The notes under the pieces are model-generated. The model saw only the letters and a list, made by a program, of their open reading frames with translations. It was not told where the DNA came from and did no database searches. Positions 23,412 to 34,700 of a stretch of DNA of 59,522 bases are shown here, in pieces (positions within the stretch are counted from its first letter, which is position 1; the number at the start of each line of letters is the position of its first letter). The translations under genes were made by a program, and so were the position numbers. Source of the stretch: Actinomycetota bacterium (lineage in GTDB: Bacteria; Actinomycetota; Thermoleophilia; Solirubrobacterales; 70-9); assembly GCA_018268695.1 (NCBI GenBank), contig JAFDWD010000005.1, forward strand, positions 1 through 59,522. Direction: 5' to 3'.

Positions 23412-23960
23412 ATGGGACCAAAGAAGAGCAAAAAGGACACCGGGGTCGACGAGGATGCTGACAAGGTGGAACTACTCAACAACAAGATCCACACGCTTCA
23501 GAAGCAGCTTGTTACGGAGCAGGAAAAGGCAGATGGTATTAGGGGTGCTGAAAACGAACTGCGCGAGCGAGTGATGTACCTGGACAAAGACCTGAACAAC
23601 GAGAAGGACAAGCTGAAGACCATAACAACTGCGATGACGCACCAGTACAAGCAGATGCAAAAGGAGTACGGCGACGAACTCAACTCTCTCACGAAGAAGA
23701 TCGGTGAGCGCGAAAACGATCTCAAGAAGAGCGAGGAGCAGATCACGCAGACCCGCAAGGAGCAGGAGGAGTGCATCAAGAACAAGGAGGTGGAGATCAG
23801 CGAGCTGAAGAAGCGCATCGAAGACATGTCAGTGGACTTCGCAAAGATGCTGAAGGAGACACTGGAGAAGATGCAGGAACGCATCAACATGGCGCAGTGG
23901 GACAACGACAACGACCCGCAAATGATGAAGCGTATGAAGGAAATGAACGGACTCAGCTGA
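23412..23960 (+). CDS. DRC12: Dynein regulatory complex subunit 12 (CCDC153-like)
   Basis: 182 residues, no intron, no UAR codon. Begins MGPKKSKKDTG, a Lys-rich start usual in this family, then one long coiled coil, and near the C-terminus the signature FAKMLKETLEKMQERI. This matches CCDC153/DRC12, a small coiled-coil subunit of the nexin-dynein regulatory complex linking doublet microtubules in motile cilia. The family members are about 200 residues, so length fits. Its stop is only 4 bp from the stop of the convergent gene. Confidence 0.82.
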   Translation: MGPKKSKKDTGVDEDADKVELLNNKIHTLQKQLVTEQEKADGIRGAENELRERVMYLDKDLNNEKDKLKTITTAMTHQYKQMQKEYGDELNSLTKKIGERENDLKKSEEQITQTRKEQEECIKNKEVEISELKKRIEDMSVDFAKMLKETLEKMQERINMAQWDNDNDPQMMKRMKEMNGLS

Positions 23961-23964
23961 TCAT

Positions 23965-25815
23965 TCATATAAGCAGTTCTAGCATTTCGTAATGACCGTT
24001 GCCAAAACGTTACTTCAGCGACGCCAGGCGATGCAGCTTGTAAACCGTCTGCAAACGCAGCTGGCAGAATCTCAGGAGCCTCCCGTAGAGCATCTGGTTG
24101 GCTGGCGTGAACTGGCTGTCGAATTTAACTGCCAGGTGCAAAAGATGCGGTTTGTTGCTGAGCTCTCTCAGAAAAGCTTCCTGGTGCTCTTCGGCGACTG
24201 ATATTGGGGCCCTGATCGTGAGCCTCATAAGTCGATGTCCAAGAGATTTTGAGAACTGTACGATGTTGTCCGGACGTTCGAGAAAGATTGGGGCTTGACT
24301 GTGTAGATGGTTAAGCAATATATTCAAAAAGAGCTCCTTCACCTATCGAAAAGGTGCGAACACCTGGTTAAACTCGTTACAAATCGCCTCGTTGTTCTTA
24401 ATGTTGTAAAGGGTAATCCGGAGAGAGTTGGTTGGGACCTTCATTAGTTCCGACAGCAAAGGAGAGTTCTCAGTGGTCGGATGAGCATTTAGTTTGTAGT
24501 CCAGGGTAAAATCGAAGCCGCGGAATCGGTTGCGACGCAAAGCCCATCGCTGCAAGCATTCGATTACCGTTCGAATTTCCCTGTCCATGCGTCTGCCCCT
24601 AAACGACACCGCTGCCTCTCGCACTTTTTCGATGTTGACATGTGTGTCTCCGTCGCAAATAAGCCTGACCTTGCCGAGTTCCCTCAGGCTGACTTTGGAA
24701 CTCGTGAGTAACTCAATCTCCTCCCCGACGAAATAATTTTTGAGAGGGGCAATGGCCTAAAGCAGGACAGGCTGAGCAAGATGCTGGTCAAAAGGGAGCA
24801 GCGGTTAGGTTAGAGCCCGCACCATTTAGTTGAGCTTTGGGAAAAACTGACTCTGGATTTCTGGCGAGCGTCTCTTGGTGATGAGGTTGTTGATGTTGGT
24901 TCGGTGAAGGACCCTGCGCAGTTCGGACTGGAATTCGTACTCGCTATAGTCCTATATATTGTTAATGAGCTTCTGTAGCTACTTGCTGATAGTGCGATAC
25001 ACGCCGTTCTGCTGCTATTGCTTGTAACGATTAGCCCGCTCTTCGAGTTCGCACTTCAGCTCGTTTAATCTCTTTGTTTAGGCGTGCAGCTACTTCAACG
25101 CTGTTTCGATTTAGGAGATGATCGCCGAAAGTTCACCGAGTTGGATGAGAGAGGCCGGATCGTTGGCCTGCTTCTGGAAGTAGTAGAGTACACTGAAGGC
25201 TGGAAATATCTTGTGGTTCTTGTGAAATCCGCGGGGCTGGCACCCCGGACACACGAACTCATAGCCACGCTCACACCCCTCCTTGAGGCAGATGTAGGTC
25301 CGAATAACGTTGTCTAGGTTGGTGCTGCAAGTTTCGCACTTAGGAAGTTTCTGTAGCAGAGCCTCTTCCTCGTCGAAAATGTTATAGGCGTTTCCACTTC
25401 CCTTGTGTCGATAGTCGTTCAGAAGCTCGATTTCTACTTGCCGAAGAGAGCAGCTGGCAGTTGGTGCTTCATAAAGCCTTGGAGTGGCTTCTCTATGCGA
25501 CTACGTAGGCACCCGTAGTTTGGTGCTGCGGATTACATCAGTCCTGGGAGTAAAAGTAGTGGGAGTGGGATCGATGATGCTCTGCCGCCCTCGAATCGGA
25601 AGGTTCAAGTTCATTTCTTTGGTGGAGGCGTTGATTGGCTGATAAGCGTCATGCGCAGCATGGTAATTATAACTTTTTCGCTGGGTGAGCTCGGCGTTGT
25701 GGGAGGGTTATGGGATGCGCCGCCGATGCTTCTGGTCTTCCTGGGCGTCGCCGATGATGATCTGGGACTCGACGAGGCTGACGCCCTCTAGAAAGCACTT
25801 GTTCTTGCGAAGCAT
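23965..25815 (-). CDS. Zinc-binding (B-box-like) protein of unknown role
   Basis: 616 residues in one frame with about a dozen UAR codons. N-terminal ~130 residues are low in structure. A Cys/His cluster at about 160-205 (CETC, ICLKEGCERGYEFVCPGC, FHKNHKIF) looks like a B-box or ZZ-type zinc site. A coiled-coil part follows (ALKELHAETKRLNELKCELEER), and the C-terminal half contains alternating strands and helices, including VNIEKVREAAVSF and GFDFTLDYKLN, perhaps leucine-rich-repeat-like. B-box plus coiled coil recalls TRIM-like proteins but no RING is present. Start codon lies 25 bp from the divergent PAF-acetylhydrolase start. Confidence 0.78.
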
Positions 25816-25840
25816 TAACAGAACAAATTATAAACAGAGC
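25816..25840. promoter_or_regulatory. 25-bp divergent promoter region
   Basis: Only 25 bp separate two divergent ATGs. A single near-palindromic ATTATAA at 25827-25833 sits in the middle and reads TTATAAT on the other strand, so one element may serve both genes. Confidence 0.55.
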
Positions 25841-27238
25841 ATGATAAATCAATTCCGCTACAAACAGAAGCAGTTCTGGCTGGAATACGCTCTCATCGCG
25901 GTGCAGTTGCTGCCCTACCTCTTTGAAGCAGGTACGCTTGAAGTGAGCTTGTGTGCATTTGCGTTGGCACTCATCAAATTCCGAGTCGAAGGGTTACGCA
26001 TAAACGCAGCGCTATTCGTGCTGACGTATCTGTGTTATCTATTGTGGGGCATTGGCATTGTTCACTTGTTGCTGCTCCTCGCGCTACTCTGCTTCACGCT
26101 CAAACTGCGGGTGTACAACATTCCGTCAACACGGCAAAGCATCGGCTATCGAAGGATTCGCCTCGACAAAGCCGAAATAGAACTGTTCTACCCCACGAAC
26201 GCCACCGAGGGGCGCAACGACAAGAGACTTTTTCCCGAGGGCGTCTGGAACACTATGTACGATATAGTCAATAAGGATACCGAGCACCAATCCAAGCTGC
26301 CTTGGTGGGTGATATATCTGACGTGCCACTACTACACTCGTATGCTCATGCCCAACACCTACCCGAACGTGCGGCCAGCAGCGGGGTGCTTTCCCATTAT
26401 GATTCTGTCCCACCAACTAGGTCTCAATTCGCTTTACTCGTTCGCGAGGGAATTCGTTGATGAAGGTTACTTCGTCATATCCCTCATTCACCGCGAGTCC
26501 ATTAGGAATCCGTTTCCGGGCCTGGAACCTAACCGACTGCACAGGATCGAACAGTTAAAGGAGAGGGTCCAAGACGTCAAGCGAGCGTTGGATTTTGCGC
26601 AGGACCACAAAAGGTTTGCCAAGGTTATGGGTGAAGACCTGACTCTGGACTTCTCACGAGTGAATACCTACGGTCACTCTTTTGGAGCGAGCACTTGCAT
26701 CAGCGCTGCAATGCAGGACAATCGGATAAACGGGTTGGTGATCGCGATGGACCCGTGCATGTATCTCTTCCGCGACGAAGACACCATCCATCCGGAGAAG
26801 CTCAACTACAACACCAAGACGCTCGTAATCCTAGCAGAAGACTACTATGAAACGCACTATCCGAGCTTCTAAAATGACTACCGCATCAACGTTTTTCGGC
26901 AGAATGCCAAGCCCGCTGCTATTATGGGCTATCGGTTCATCGGAGCCAACCACGGGAGCTTCTCGGAAATGGCGCTCATCGCCGAAGGGCAGTTTCGCAT
27001 GTTCAACGTTCTACGCAACAACCCAGACACTTTCCTGTTCCTTGAACTCAGCATCAGCATGATCAAGGCGCTGATTCACAACCCGAAAATCACCACCTAG
27101 GAAGAACTGCTGGATATCGTCATCAAGCAAAACCCGTAACTCCGGTCGTCGATCGTGCGAGTAGCGAGGTCGCTCAACCACGCTGAGGAAGTCTAGCGAC
27201 ACCGGCTTTGCTGCGAGAAGAGGAAGCCAGTGCGCTGA
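25841..27238 (+). CDS. PAF-acetylhydrolase-like membrane esterase
   Basis: 465 residues, no intron, four UAR codons. The first ~110 residues contain three hydrophobic segments (LIAVQLLPYLFEA, LFVLTYLCYLLWG, LLLLLALLCF). The rest is an alpha/beta hydrolase of the plasma PAF-acetylhydrolase (PLA2 group VII) type: nucleophile elbow YGHSFGAST (GxSxG), GLVIAMDPCMYL with the likely acid Asp, and ANHGSFSE with the catalytic His. Such enzymes cleave short or oxidised sn-2 chains from phospholipids. The frame is open further upstream, but the ATG after AAATTATAAAC is preferred because of the promoter element and because upstream sequence codes the divergent gene. Confidence 0.88.
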
Positions 27239-27291
27239 AACCCAATAGTATCCTGTGTGCGAATAATTTTAATATTAAAGCCTTCGATTTT

Positions 27292-28585
27292 ATGGCCTAC
27301 AAGCAGACTGCTTTCGGGCCGACCAACTTCGGCGGTGAAGCCAAGATGGGATTTAGCAGTGTATCGAAGCAGAACCTTTTCTACGGAAATCAACGTACTT
27401 TGCGGGGGATGTAGATATGCGCGAGGAGAGCCAGATGCACCACCTCAGCGAAATCGACAACATCTTGGAAGGCGAGCGCAACAAGTTCCGAGACGTGAAG
27501 ATCCGCATGGAAAGCGACCTCTAGAACGAAAGGCGCGTGCGGCTGTAGTTCGAAAACAAGCTGATCAAACTCAAGGACGAGTTCAGTCGCAAAGATTTAG
27601 AGATGTCTGAGGTGGAGTTCAAGCTGAACGCGATAGCACACCAGAACCAAGACCTCCAGATCGAGAACGAGAGGCTGAAGGGCGAGCTCCAGCGCATGCA
27701 GGACATCTACAGCAATAAAATACATGCGTTGGAGACCCAGCTAACCATTGACGGCAAGAGCCTCGAGGATACCACCTCCTTCTACGCCAAGGAGCTCGAG
27801 AAGTTCAAGCGAGAAGGGCAGGAGTACGTCGAAACGCTAACTTTTGAGTACGAACGAAAGGTCAAGAACCTGGAGGAAAGACTGAAGGTGGCCGAAAACA
27901 GCCGGAAGGACCTGGGCATGGACAACAAAAGACTCAACGATCTGCTGAACAACAACAAGATGTCATACGAGCAGGAGCTGCGGGACACGATCAGCCGGGT
28001 TCGTGACGAAGAAAACAAGAAATACGTGTTCCTGAGCAAGTCTAGCGAGCAGAAGCTGAAGATGAGTCAGGATGCACAAGACGCCCTCAACAAAAAAAAC
28101 CTGAACTTGTTAAAGGTCATTCAGGAGCGGGAAAGACAGATGCAGGAGCTCGAAAACGGCCAGAACGTCGAGAAAGCCAAGCTTCTTCAGGACATTGCCG
28201 ACCTCAACAGCAAGAACAACCAGCTTAACTTCATGCTCGACAAGCTCCGCAACGACCTCAACGCCAAGAATGCCATGATCGATCGGTCGGTTGGCGAAAG
28301 CGGTCAGGAAGCAGTGTACCTGAAGCAGCAGCTCGACAGCAAAAAGCAGGAAGTCGAGGTGCTCAACCAGACGATAGCCCAGATGGAGCAGCGGTTGATG
28401 CACGCGAATGCAGAAGGCGAACGCCGGAAGCTGGAGCAGCTGGAGCGACAGCGCTTGCTGGAGCTGGAATGCCTGAAATACAAATGTAATAGTGGATTGA
28501 CTTAGAAAAGTACGACAAGCTGTGCGCCATGCTGAGCAACAAAATCAACTAGACAATAACGCACGTGAGCTACAACCGGCCCTGA
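27292..28585 (+). CDS. Coiled-coil protein
   Basis: 417 residues with two 20-nt introns, 27395-27414 and 28486-28505. Removing the second one creates a TAA codon across the junction, which is read as Glu in KYKEKYDKL and keeps the heptads. The first ~35 residues are not coiled (MAYKQTAFGPTNFGG), the rest is one long coiled coil (EIDNILEGERNKFRD ... MEQRLMHANAEGE). No family is recognised; a ciliary or basal-body role is guessed from composition. It starts 53 bp after the PAF-acetylhydrolase stop. Confidence 0.82.
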
Positions 28586-28783
28586 GGCACTACTAATTGA
28601 CGCCGATAATGGATTCGTTGGTGGCTGTTTATGATTATTACTGCCAAGTACCGCCTAGTGCGTCATCTTCGAGCTTCCCAAGATATTTATTACGCGGACG
28701 CTAATATATTATCATTCGAAGCAGCCCTACCGCTCTTCCCGCAGAAATATCCGACGCTTCGAGTAGTAGAAGTGGAATGCATA

Positions 28784-29169
28784 TCAAGCGTCAATCCTGG
28801 GTGCTGACACTACGATGCTCGGAGGTGCCAGATTGGACAGCGTCGTGTCGTTGCTCTCCTGATCGAGCGTTGAGGCTGCGTAACCAACGTTTTACCCTCT
28901 TTCAAGTAGCGCGACTCCAATTCTAGTTTGCCTAGCCTTCGAAATAGTTCGGCTAGCTGCCGGTATATCCGAATCTTCAGTGCAAGCAGTTCCCTGGCGT
29001 CGTCTGGATCGTCATGTTCCGCTTGCCTAACCGACACAATTGCTTGGTTGAGAACCGAAACGGCTTCATGAATGTCTTCCTCGGCCAAACGATAGTCAGC
29101 AAGCTGAAGCAGTCGCTTGCAGCTCTCCACGCTGCATCGTTCCTTCGAAAATTTTGTAGTCATCGCCAT
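28784..29169 (-). CDS. Small helical-repeat (TPR-like) protein
   Basis: 121 residues after removing a 20-nt intron at 28876-28895; the unspliced frame would continue in an implausible Arg-rich tail. Three to four amphipathic helices (LLQLADYRLAEEDIHEAV, ALKIRIYRQLAELFRRLGK, LELESRYLKEA) are spaced as in tetratricopeptide repeats. The tail SNDTTLSNLAPPS is unstructured. ATTATAAT at 29174-29181 ends 4 bp before the ATG. The 198 bp between its stop and the preceding plus-strand gene holds nothing I can recognise. Confidence 0.75.
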
Positions 29170-29173
29170 TGAA

Positions 29174-29181
29174 ATTATAAT
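29174..29181 (-). promoter_or_regulatory. ATTATAAT element of the TPR-like gene
   Basis: Palindromic ATTATAAT 4 bp upstream of the ATG at 29169; it implies a leader of a few bases at most, or start inside the element. Confidence 0.5.
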
Positions 29182-29357
29182 CTACGTCAGCCACAGAACC
29201 ATTTAAAGCATAGATTAACTCCATCTATACTGAAGCACTCCGTACTCAACTTCTCGCCCTCTCTTTCTGGCAATGCACTCTTAACTGCTGCTTCAATATG
29301 ACCGTTTCTATCTGTTAAATAAGTAATTTCTTATGCACGATCCTAATACCAATTTTC

Positions 29358-29912
29358 TCAGATGACAAAGTACAAAAAGAAGATTCCAACCAACAAACCC
29401 ACTTGATAGGGGCCATGGGAACACGTATCCGAGGCTTGGCTGGCGCAAATCGTCTGGTAGATTTCGAATTGGGTGGGACACCGAACCTGCCACAAGTCGC
29501 AGACCCACTTGCAGACGACACTAAGTTAATTGACAGGTACGGCTTGTCAGCAGTGTCGGAGGAAGTGACATTGTTTTGGTCGCGAGCAACGCAAGTAGGG
29601 TAAGAGTAAGCGCAGAATGCATACATGGCAATGCCCAGGCAGTTCGCGTCCAGGTTCTTATCCGAGCCAGTCTTGTACAGCGTGTAGAGTCTCGAATAGA
29701 GAGCGGTAGCAGTGGCGTCGGAAGAATTCGAAGCTGCAATGACGGTATCACTGATGGGCCAGCGAATGATGCCCCCTGAATTCACAGTGGTGATTACCGC
29801 AGTAGCTTGTGTTGCTGAGACCAGCGCTCACGTAATCATCTCCCTGTAGATAGCTGTAGCAGTCGCAGCGCACCGCTACGGCGACTGCGAGTAGCAGAAG
29901 CACTCCGAACAT
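29358..29912 (-). CDS. Secreted/GPI-type Cys-rich protein, Frizzled-like domain
   Basis: 170 residues with introns 29776-29797 (22 nt) and 29521-29540 (20 nt). Signal peptide MFGVLLLLAVAVAVRC, about ten cysteines, and a segment with CAYSYPTC followed by VVCKWVCDLWQVRCP, the spacing of the Frizzled cysteine-rich domain. The protein ends in a hydrophobic helix (VGLLVGIFFLYFVI) directly before TGA, with no cytoplasmic tail, as in GPI-anchor signals. Only with both introns removed do all Cys motifs fall in one frame. Surface location is inferred; ligand unknown. Confidence 0.75.
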
Positions 29913-29929
29913 TTAAAAGAAAGGTGATA

Positions 29930-30640
29930 TCAATTGTGAAAGGTGAACATTCTTTCCTTTTCGCGCTCCAGCAGTATTTTCTTGATGAGCTCCTGAGTCT
30001 CCTGCAGGTCGGTTCGCAAGCGTCGGTTTTCCTCCTGGAGTTCTGCTGGAGCCTGCCGACTCGATAGGGGTTTCTTGCGTGACTCGCCCTCCATCAGCTG
30101 GAACTCCAGCTCGGCAATGATATTTGTCAGTCGAGAGATCTCGCCTACCTGAGACTTGTCCTTCTGCTTCAGCTGCAGGATCGTGCTGTTCAGCGCTATG
30201 ATTTCGATCTTCTGTCTTTCGATTTGGCGTTGCATGGCATTTTGCAGCTGGTGATGCACAGCCTTGCTGTTCATACCGATGTCTTCTGGCTTTATGAAGT
30301 CCTCTTCTTGATGCTCCCTGGGGCGACCCAGTGCCACTTGAGGAACCACCTCTTCTATCAGATTTGTGATGCTCCCTCGGCATCTGTTGTTGCGCAGCCC
30401 TATGTTCTTCGAGGACCCTTTTTTCTTGGTGCTCCTAATTTCTTCTTCCTGAGTCAGGGAACTCCTCCTCCGCTCCCTCTTTTGGATGTTGTTAATACTC
30501 TGGCTGTTGTTGAGCAGGTTCGACTGGCTCTGAGCAGCATTGGGGTTGCAGTTTTCCTTTAAGTACTGACTTCTACTGCGGCAGAACGATCCGCGATGTT
30601 CTTCTTACTGCAGGAGTTTTTGGTTGGCTCGGCGATGCAT
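29930..30640 (-). CDS. Basic and coiled-coil protein of unknown function
   Basis: 236 residues. N-terminal ~105 residues are Arg/Lys/Asn/Ser-rich (KRERRRSSLTQEEE), then a coiled coil (QNAMQRQIERQKIEIIALN, AELQEENRRLRTDL) to the end. One TAA is read as Glu near the start. The chosen ATG is the first after an AT-rich stretch; the frame is open further upstream but has no better ATG. Its stop is 17 bp from the start of the Frizzled-like gene on the same strand. Confidence 0.7.
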
Positions 30641-30794
30641 AAGAAAATAGCTGTTATTCGCAATAATTAAGGTGGCGCTAAAACACCCGGCTGAGTTTGT
30701 GCGGTCTGAAATGCTTGAAAGGCGTGGATGTTGAGGACTGCAAACAGTGAATCCAAGTTTGAATAATCTAAAGGTAAGTTTATAAGAGATCCGA

Positions 30795-31049
30795 ATGTCT
30801 TCAGTGAAGCGCAACCAACCGAAGCAGGGCTACCCGCCAGATCTTGTGAAGTACGTGGGGAAGAAGCTACGGCTCAAGATCAACGCGGGAAGGGAGATTG
30901 AAGGCATCGTCATCGGAGTGGACGGCTTCATGAATCTTGTGGTGGATAAGGCCATCGAGATCAGCGGAACCGAGCACCGCGTGCTTAACAAATCAGTCAT
31001 CCGAGGAAATTCTATCCTTATGTGGGAACTGCTGGAAAAGGTGGAATGA
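30795..31049 (+). CDS. SNRPG: Small nuclear ribonucleoprotein SmG
   Basis: 84 residues, no intron, no UAR. Sm fold with Sm1 (LRLKINAGREIEGIVIGVDGFMNLVVD) and Sm2 (SVIRGNSILMWELL, the IRGNSI motif). SmG is one of seven proteins forming the ring on U1, U2, U4 and U5 snRNA in the spliceosome. Length and motifs match the family, so the start is secure. TTTATAAG lies 9 bp upstream. It is fitting next to other splicing genes here (TGS1, ZMAT2) although no shared regulation is visible. Confidence 0.95.
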   Translation: MSSVKRNQPKQGYPPDLVKYVGKKLRLKINAGREIEGIVIGVDGFMNLVVDKAIEISGTEHRVLNKSVIRGNSILMWELLEKVE

Positions 31050-31167
31050 CAAATGACATTGTGCGATATTTGTTGAGCTCGAACCGAATGCCGACAGTTA
31101 ACCAAGGTTATGAATGCAGAGATACGTCGATCAAACGAATATACGGTTATACACTGCAGCAACGCTA

Positions 31168-31628
31168 TCATTTGTTGGTCAGCTCGAAGTCGCTGATCTC
31201 TCGTTCGATGCCGCTCAGCTTGTGGAAGGCCACGAGGAAGCGGTACAGCACGAAAGTCGCGAACAAAGTGGAAGCCGTGAGCATGAAGTTGCGTTCGGCC
31301 ATGTAAAACTCGCGCGACTGCTTGTAGAGGTTGAGGTAGTCCACCTTTCCCTCTGCGAGGGCGTCAATCTTTTCTGAGTGAGCCAGGAAGTACGTGTGCT
31401 GAGGATATCTCGGTACTGGTAGTAGGTGTTGATGGAGTCGATCAGCACGATGAGGTTGATGAGCATCATGCCGTAGAACAGGAACTTCATCCAGAAGTTG
31501 AGGTGGATCTTGTCCCAGACCCGGAAGAACATCCTCCGGATGAACTGAGGAATGAAAAACACAAGAAGCACGCAGGAAGCCACGATGCCGATCAGGTAGT
31601 AGAAGAGCAGACCGTAGATGATTCTCAT
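31168..31628 (-). CDS. BAP31-like ER membrane protein
   Basis: 146 residues after removing a 20-nt intron at 31374-31393. Three transmembrane segments (YYLIGIVASCVLLVFFI, FLFYGMMLINLIVLID, FMLTASTLFATFVLYRFL) with the segment LYKQSREFYMAERNFML between second and third, where BAP31/Yet3 proteins carry a related fRaqRNlYiagf stretch. These proteins sit in the ER and help membrane-protein export and quality control. The C-terminal coiled coil of animal BAP31 is cut to about 15 residues. Start ATG follows GATTAAAATATCCA. Confidence 0.8.
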
Positions 31629-31731
31629 TGGATATTTTAATCAATTATCGCTGAGTTTCATTGGCAACCAGCTGTCAATTGCCAAGGCAGGTGCTGCCCC
31701 ATGACGAACGGTCTGCGTCCTCTCAAACTAT

Positions 31732-31739
31732 ATTATAAT
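31732..31739 (+). promoter_or_regulatory. ATTATAAT element of the giant Cys-repeat gene
   Basis: ATTATAAT 6 bp upstream of the ATG at 31746, one of the best examples of the local promoter motif. Confidence 0.5.
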
Positions 31740-31745
31740 CGCCAT

Positions 31746-34700
31746 ATGCTCAAGTAGCTCCTGCCGCTTTGCCTGTTATTGGCAGCCGTCAGTGGTTCCT
31801 GCACCACCGGACTCTTTTGGAATCCTCTCAACAATATGTGCGTCCAAGGTACTTGCCATCCTTATTCAGTTTGTCCGTGGACCTCCCCCAACCTCTATTA
31901 CGCTGATCCCTCCACCAACAGCTGCGTAAAGACCTGTCCCTCCACGCCAAGCCTTTACGCTAACGACCTTACACAAACGTGCGTCTCGACATGCCCTTGG
32001 ACTGCCGGGGCTTACACCTACTACGACGACGTCTACAGAAAGTGCACATTGGGTAGAGCTTAAAATTATGCAGCCTGTCCTGCATCTCCAGCCACATACG
32101 CTTACAACGCCACGACCTACGGCAGCTGCGTCAAAATTTGTCCAAGCGGACTGTTTGCGCAGGACAGCACGAGAACTTGTGCGGCTACGTGCCCGAACTA
32201 CTACTTCGTGAACTACACCGCCAACGAAACGGTGAGGATGTGCGTAGCAATCTGCCCAAATAACACCTTTGTGAACGGCACTGCAAACTATTGTGTGCTC
32301 GCGATAAGTATCGGTTTGCTTAATTTAGACTGCCCAGCTGGTCAATACGGCGATCCCATCAACCAGATCTGCACAGCCAATTGCCCGGGAACGGTTTCGA
32401 TACAAATGTACGCGGACACCAACCCGAACGTCAAGATGTGTGTGTATGTGTGTCCCAATGGCTACTACTCTCAAGTCACTCCCAGTCGCACCTGCGTGCA
32501 GACATGCACGTCCAGCTACATCAGCCTCACCACAAAATCCTGCGAAACGGTCTGTCCAGTGGGCACCTACGCATAAACAAGTCCGATTGCGCAGTGCGTC
32601 ACAAGCTGCAGCGGTGGACTTTTTGCTCAAGACTCGCCCACTCGCATCTGCACAGCAAGTAAACAGTATGCTATTTAGACTGCCCATCGGGGACATGGGC
32701 TGATTCGACCACGTATAAGTGCGTCACGAGCTGCCCGCCTGGATTCTTTGCCGACAGCACCAGCGCAAACTACGTCTGCAACACCGTCTGCAGCAACACA
32801 AGCGAATTCGGGCATCCACTCACTCGGACCTGCGTGCCGGTTTCCGGCTGTGCCGCCCCTTACGTGTATGCTGACAGCACGAGTCGGCAATGCGTCACTA
32901 TTTGTCCTGTATCGGCGTCGACTTACGGCAACAACGGTACATGGACTTGTTCATTGACCTGCACAGGTTCGTTTCCATTGAAGGACCCTTCCACTCAGAC
33001 ATGTGTTGCTAACTGTCCTTCGAATCCTTCTCTGTACGCAGACTCCGTGATTTCAGGGTCGTGTGTCACGGTCTGTCCGACCATCTACTATGCGGTTGAG
33101 TCGAGCAGAACCTGCCAAACAACATGCCCGTCGAGCTTCTATGCTGAGCCGGTTTCGAAGAAGTGCGTGTCCAACTGCCCGACCGACCCGAACATCATGT
33201 ATTTTTCTTCTGGCACCTGCGTCTCTACATGCCCGGCTTCGACCTTGGCAGACCCTACAACGCGCAGCTGCATTACGACTACTTGCCCGTCGAACCCAGC
33301 CTACTTCGCAGAAGGAGTCAAGTGCGTCAGCCAATGTAGTTCAGGACTCTTCGCGAACACCGCAACAAGAACGTGCGATGCGACCTGCACTGGCAGCTAC
33401 TACGCAGATAGCAGCACAGGCAGGTGCGTTACTGTGTGTCCCACATCTCCATCCCTGTTTGCACAGGACTCGCCCAACATATGCGTGAGTTCCTGCCAGA
33501 CAGGTTGGTTCAGTGACAACAGCACGAGGAAGTGCGTGCAAACCTGCAATACCACTGTTGGCTATTTCGCTTATACGCCTCTCAAACTTTGCGTGCTGGT
33601 GTGTCCTGGCGTCTACTTCAACAATCCCAGCGACAATACGTGCGTGACTGCCTGCCCAAATGTTACCGCTGCTACCCAGTGGTTCGCGGACAATACCACG
33701 AAGTACTGCGTGCAAAACTGTCCCGACTACTACTTTAAAAGCATCGGGCTGGGACAGTGCGTGCAAACGTGCGAACCGCAGTATGCCGACGAAAGCATCA
33801 GAACGTGCGTGTCTACGTGCAACAGCACCTTGAACCTTTACCGCGACAGCACAACCTGGCGCTGCGTTTCGCTCTGTCCTCTGAACACCTACGGAGACTA
33901 CTCTAACGCTGCTGACAAAAAGTGTGTAACTGTTTGTCCCAGCGGCTGGTACAGCGATAACTCAACGTGGACCTGCGTCCAAAGCTGTCCATCAGTTCCG
34001 AGCTACTACAAGGAAACTCACCTAGGGCAGTGTGTTGCCGTCTGTCGCGTCTAGGTTTCCTAGTTCGCTTTGGACGTGGGCAGAATCTGCGTAACCGACT
34101 GTCCAAATGACAACTTTGCCGACAACTTCACTCGGAGATGCCTTGCCAACTGCCTTGTTGTTCCGTCCACCTACCGGTATAACGAAACCAGTGCTGGGTC
34201 TCCCAACTCCTCGTGTGTTTAGCAGTGTCCGATCGGGTACTACGGTGATAATAGCACCAGAAACTGTGTGAACCCTTGTCCAAGCAACCCCGATTATTAC
34301 GGCGATGATCTGTCTAGACTTTGCGTCACGGAATGCCCGTAGACCTCAACGACAATCTACTACGCAGATGGATTTAGCGCAACGAGACTCTGCGTTGACA
34401 CCTGCCCAACATTTCCGTCGACGATCGGAATGACTTACCGAGACAAACTTTCGCGAAGGTGTGTCGACGTGAATTCGTGCACCGGCGAGCAATTTTCTGA
34501 CAGTTCGACAGGCGATTGCGTTAGTAAATGCCCAAGCACCCCGTCAATGTTCGGAGAACTGCCTATCAAGCAGTGTGTCGTGGACTGCTCGCGAACCAAC
34601 CAGACCTATGCAGAAAATGAAACGCGGCTTTGCTTAAAGACCTGCCCTGCCAACAAATTCGCCGATAACGACACGCAGACTTGTGTGCTCAAGTGTCCGA

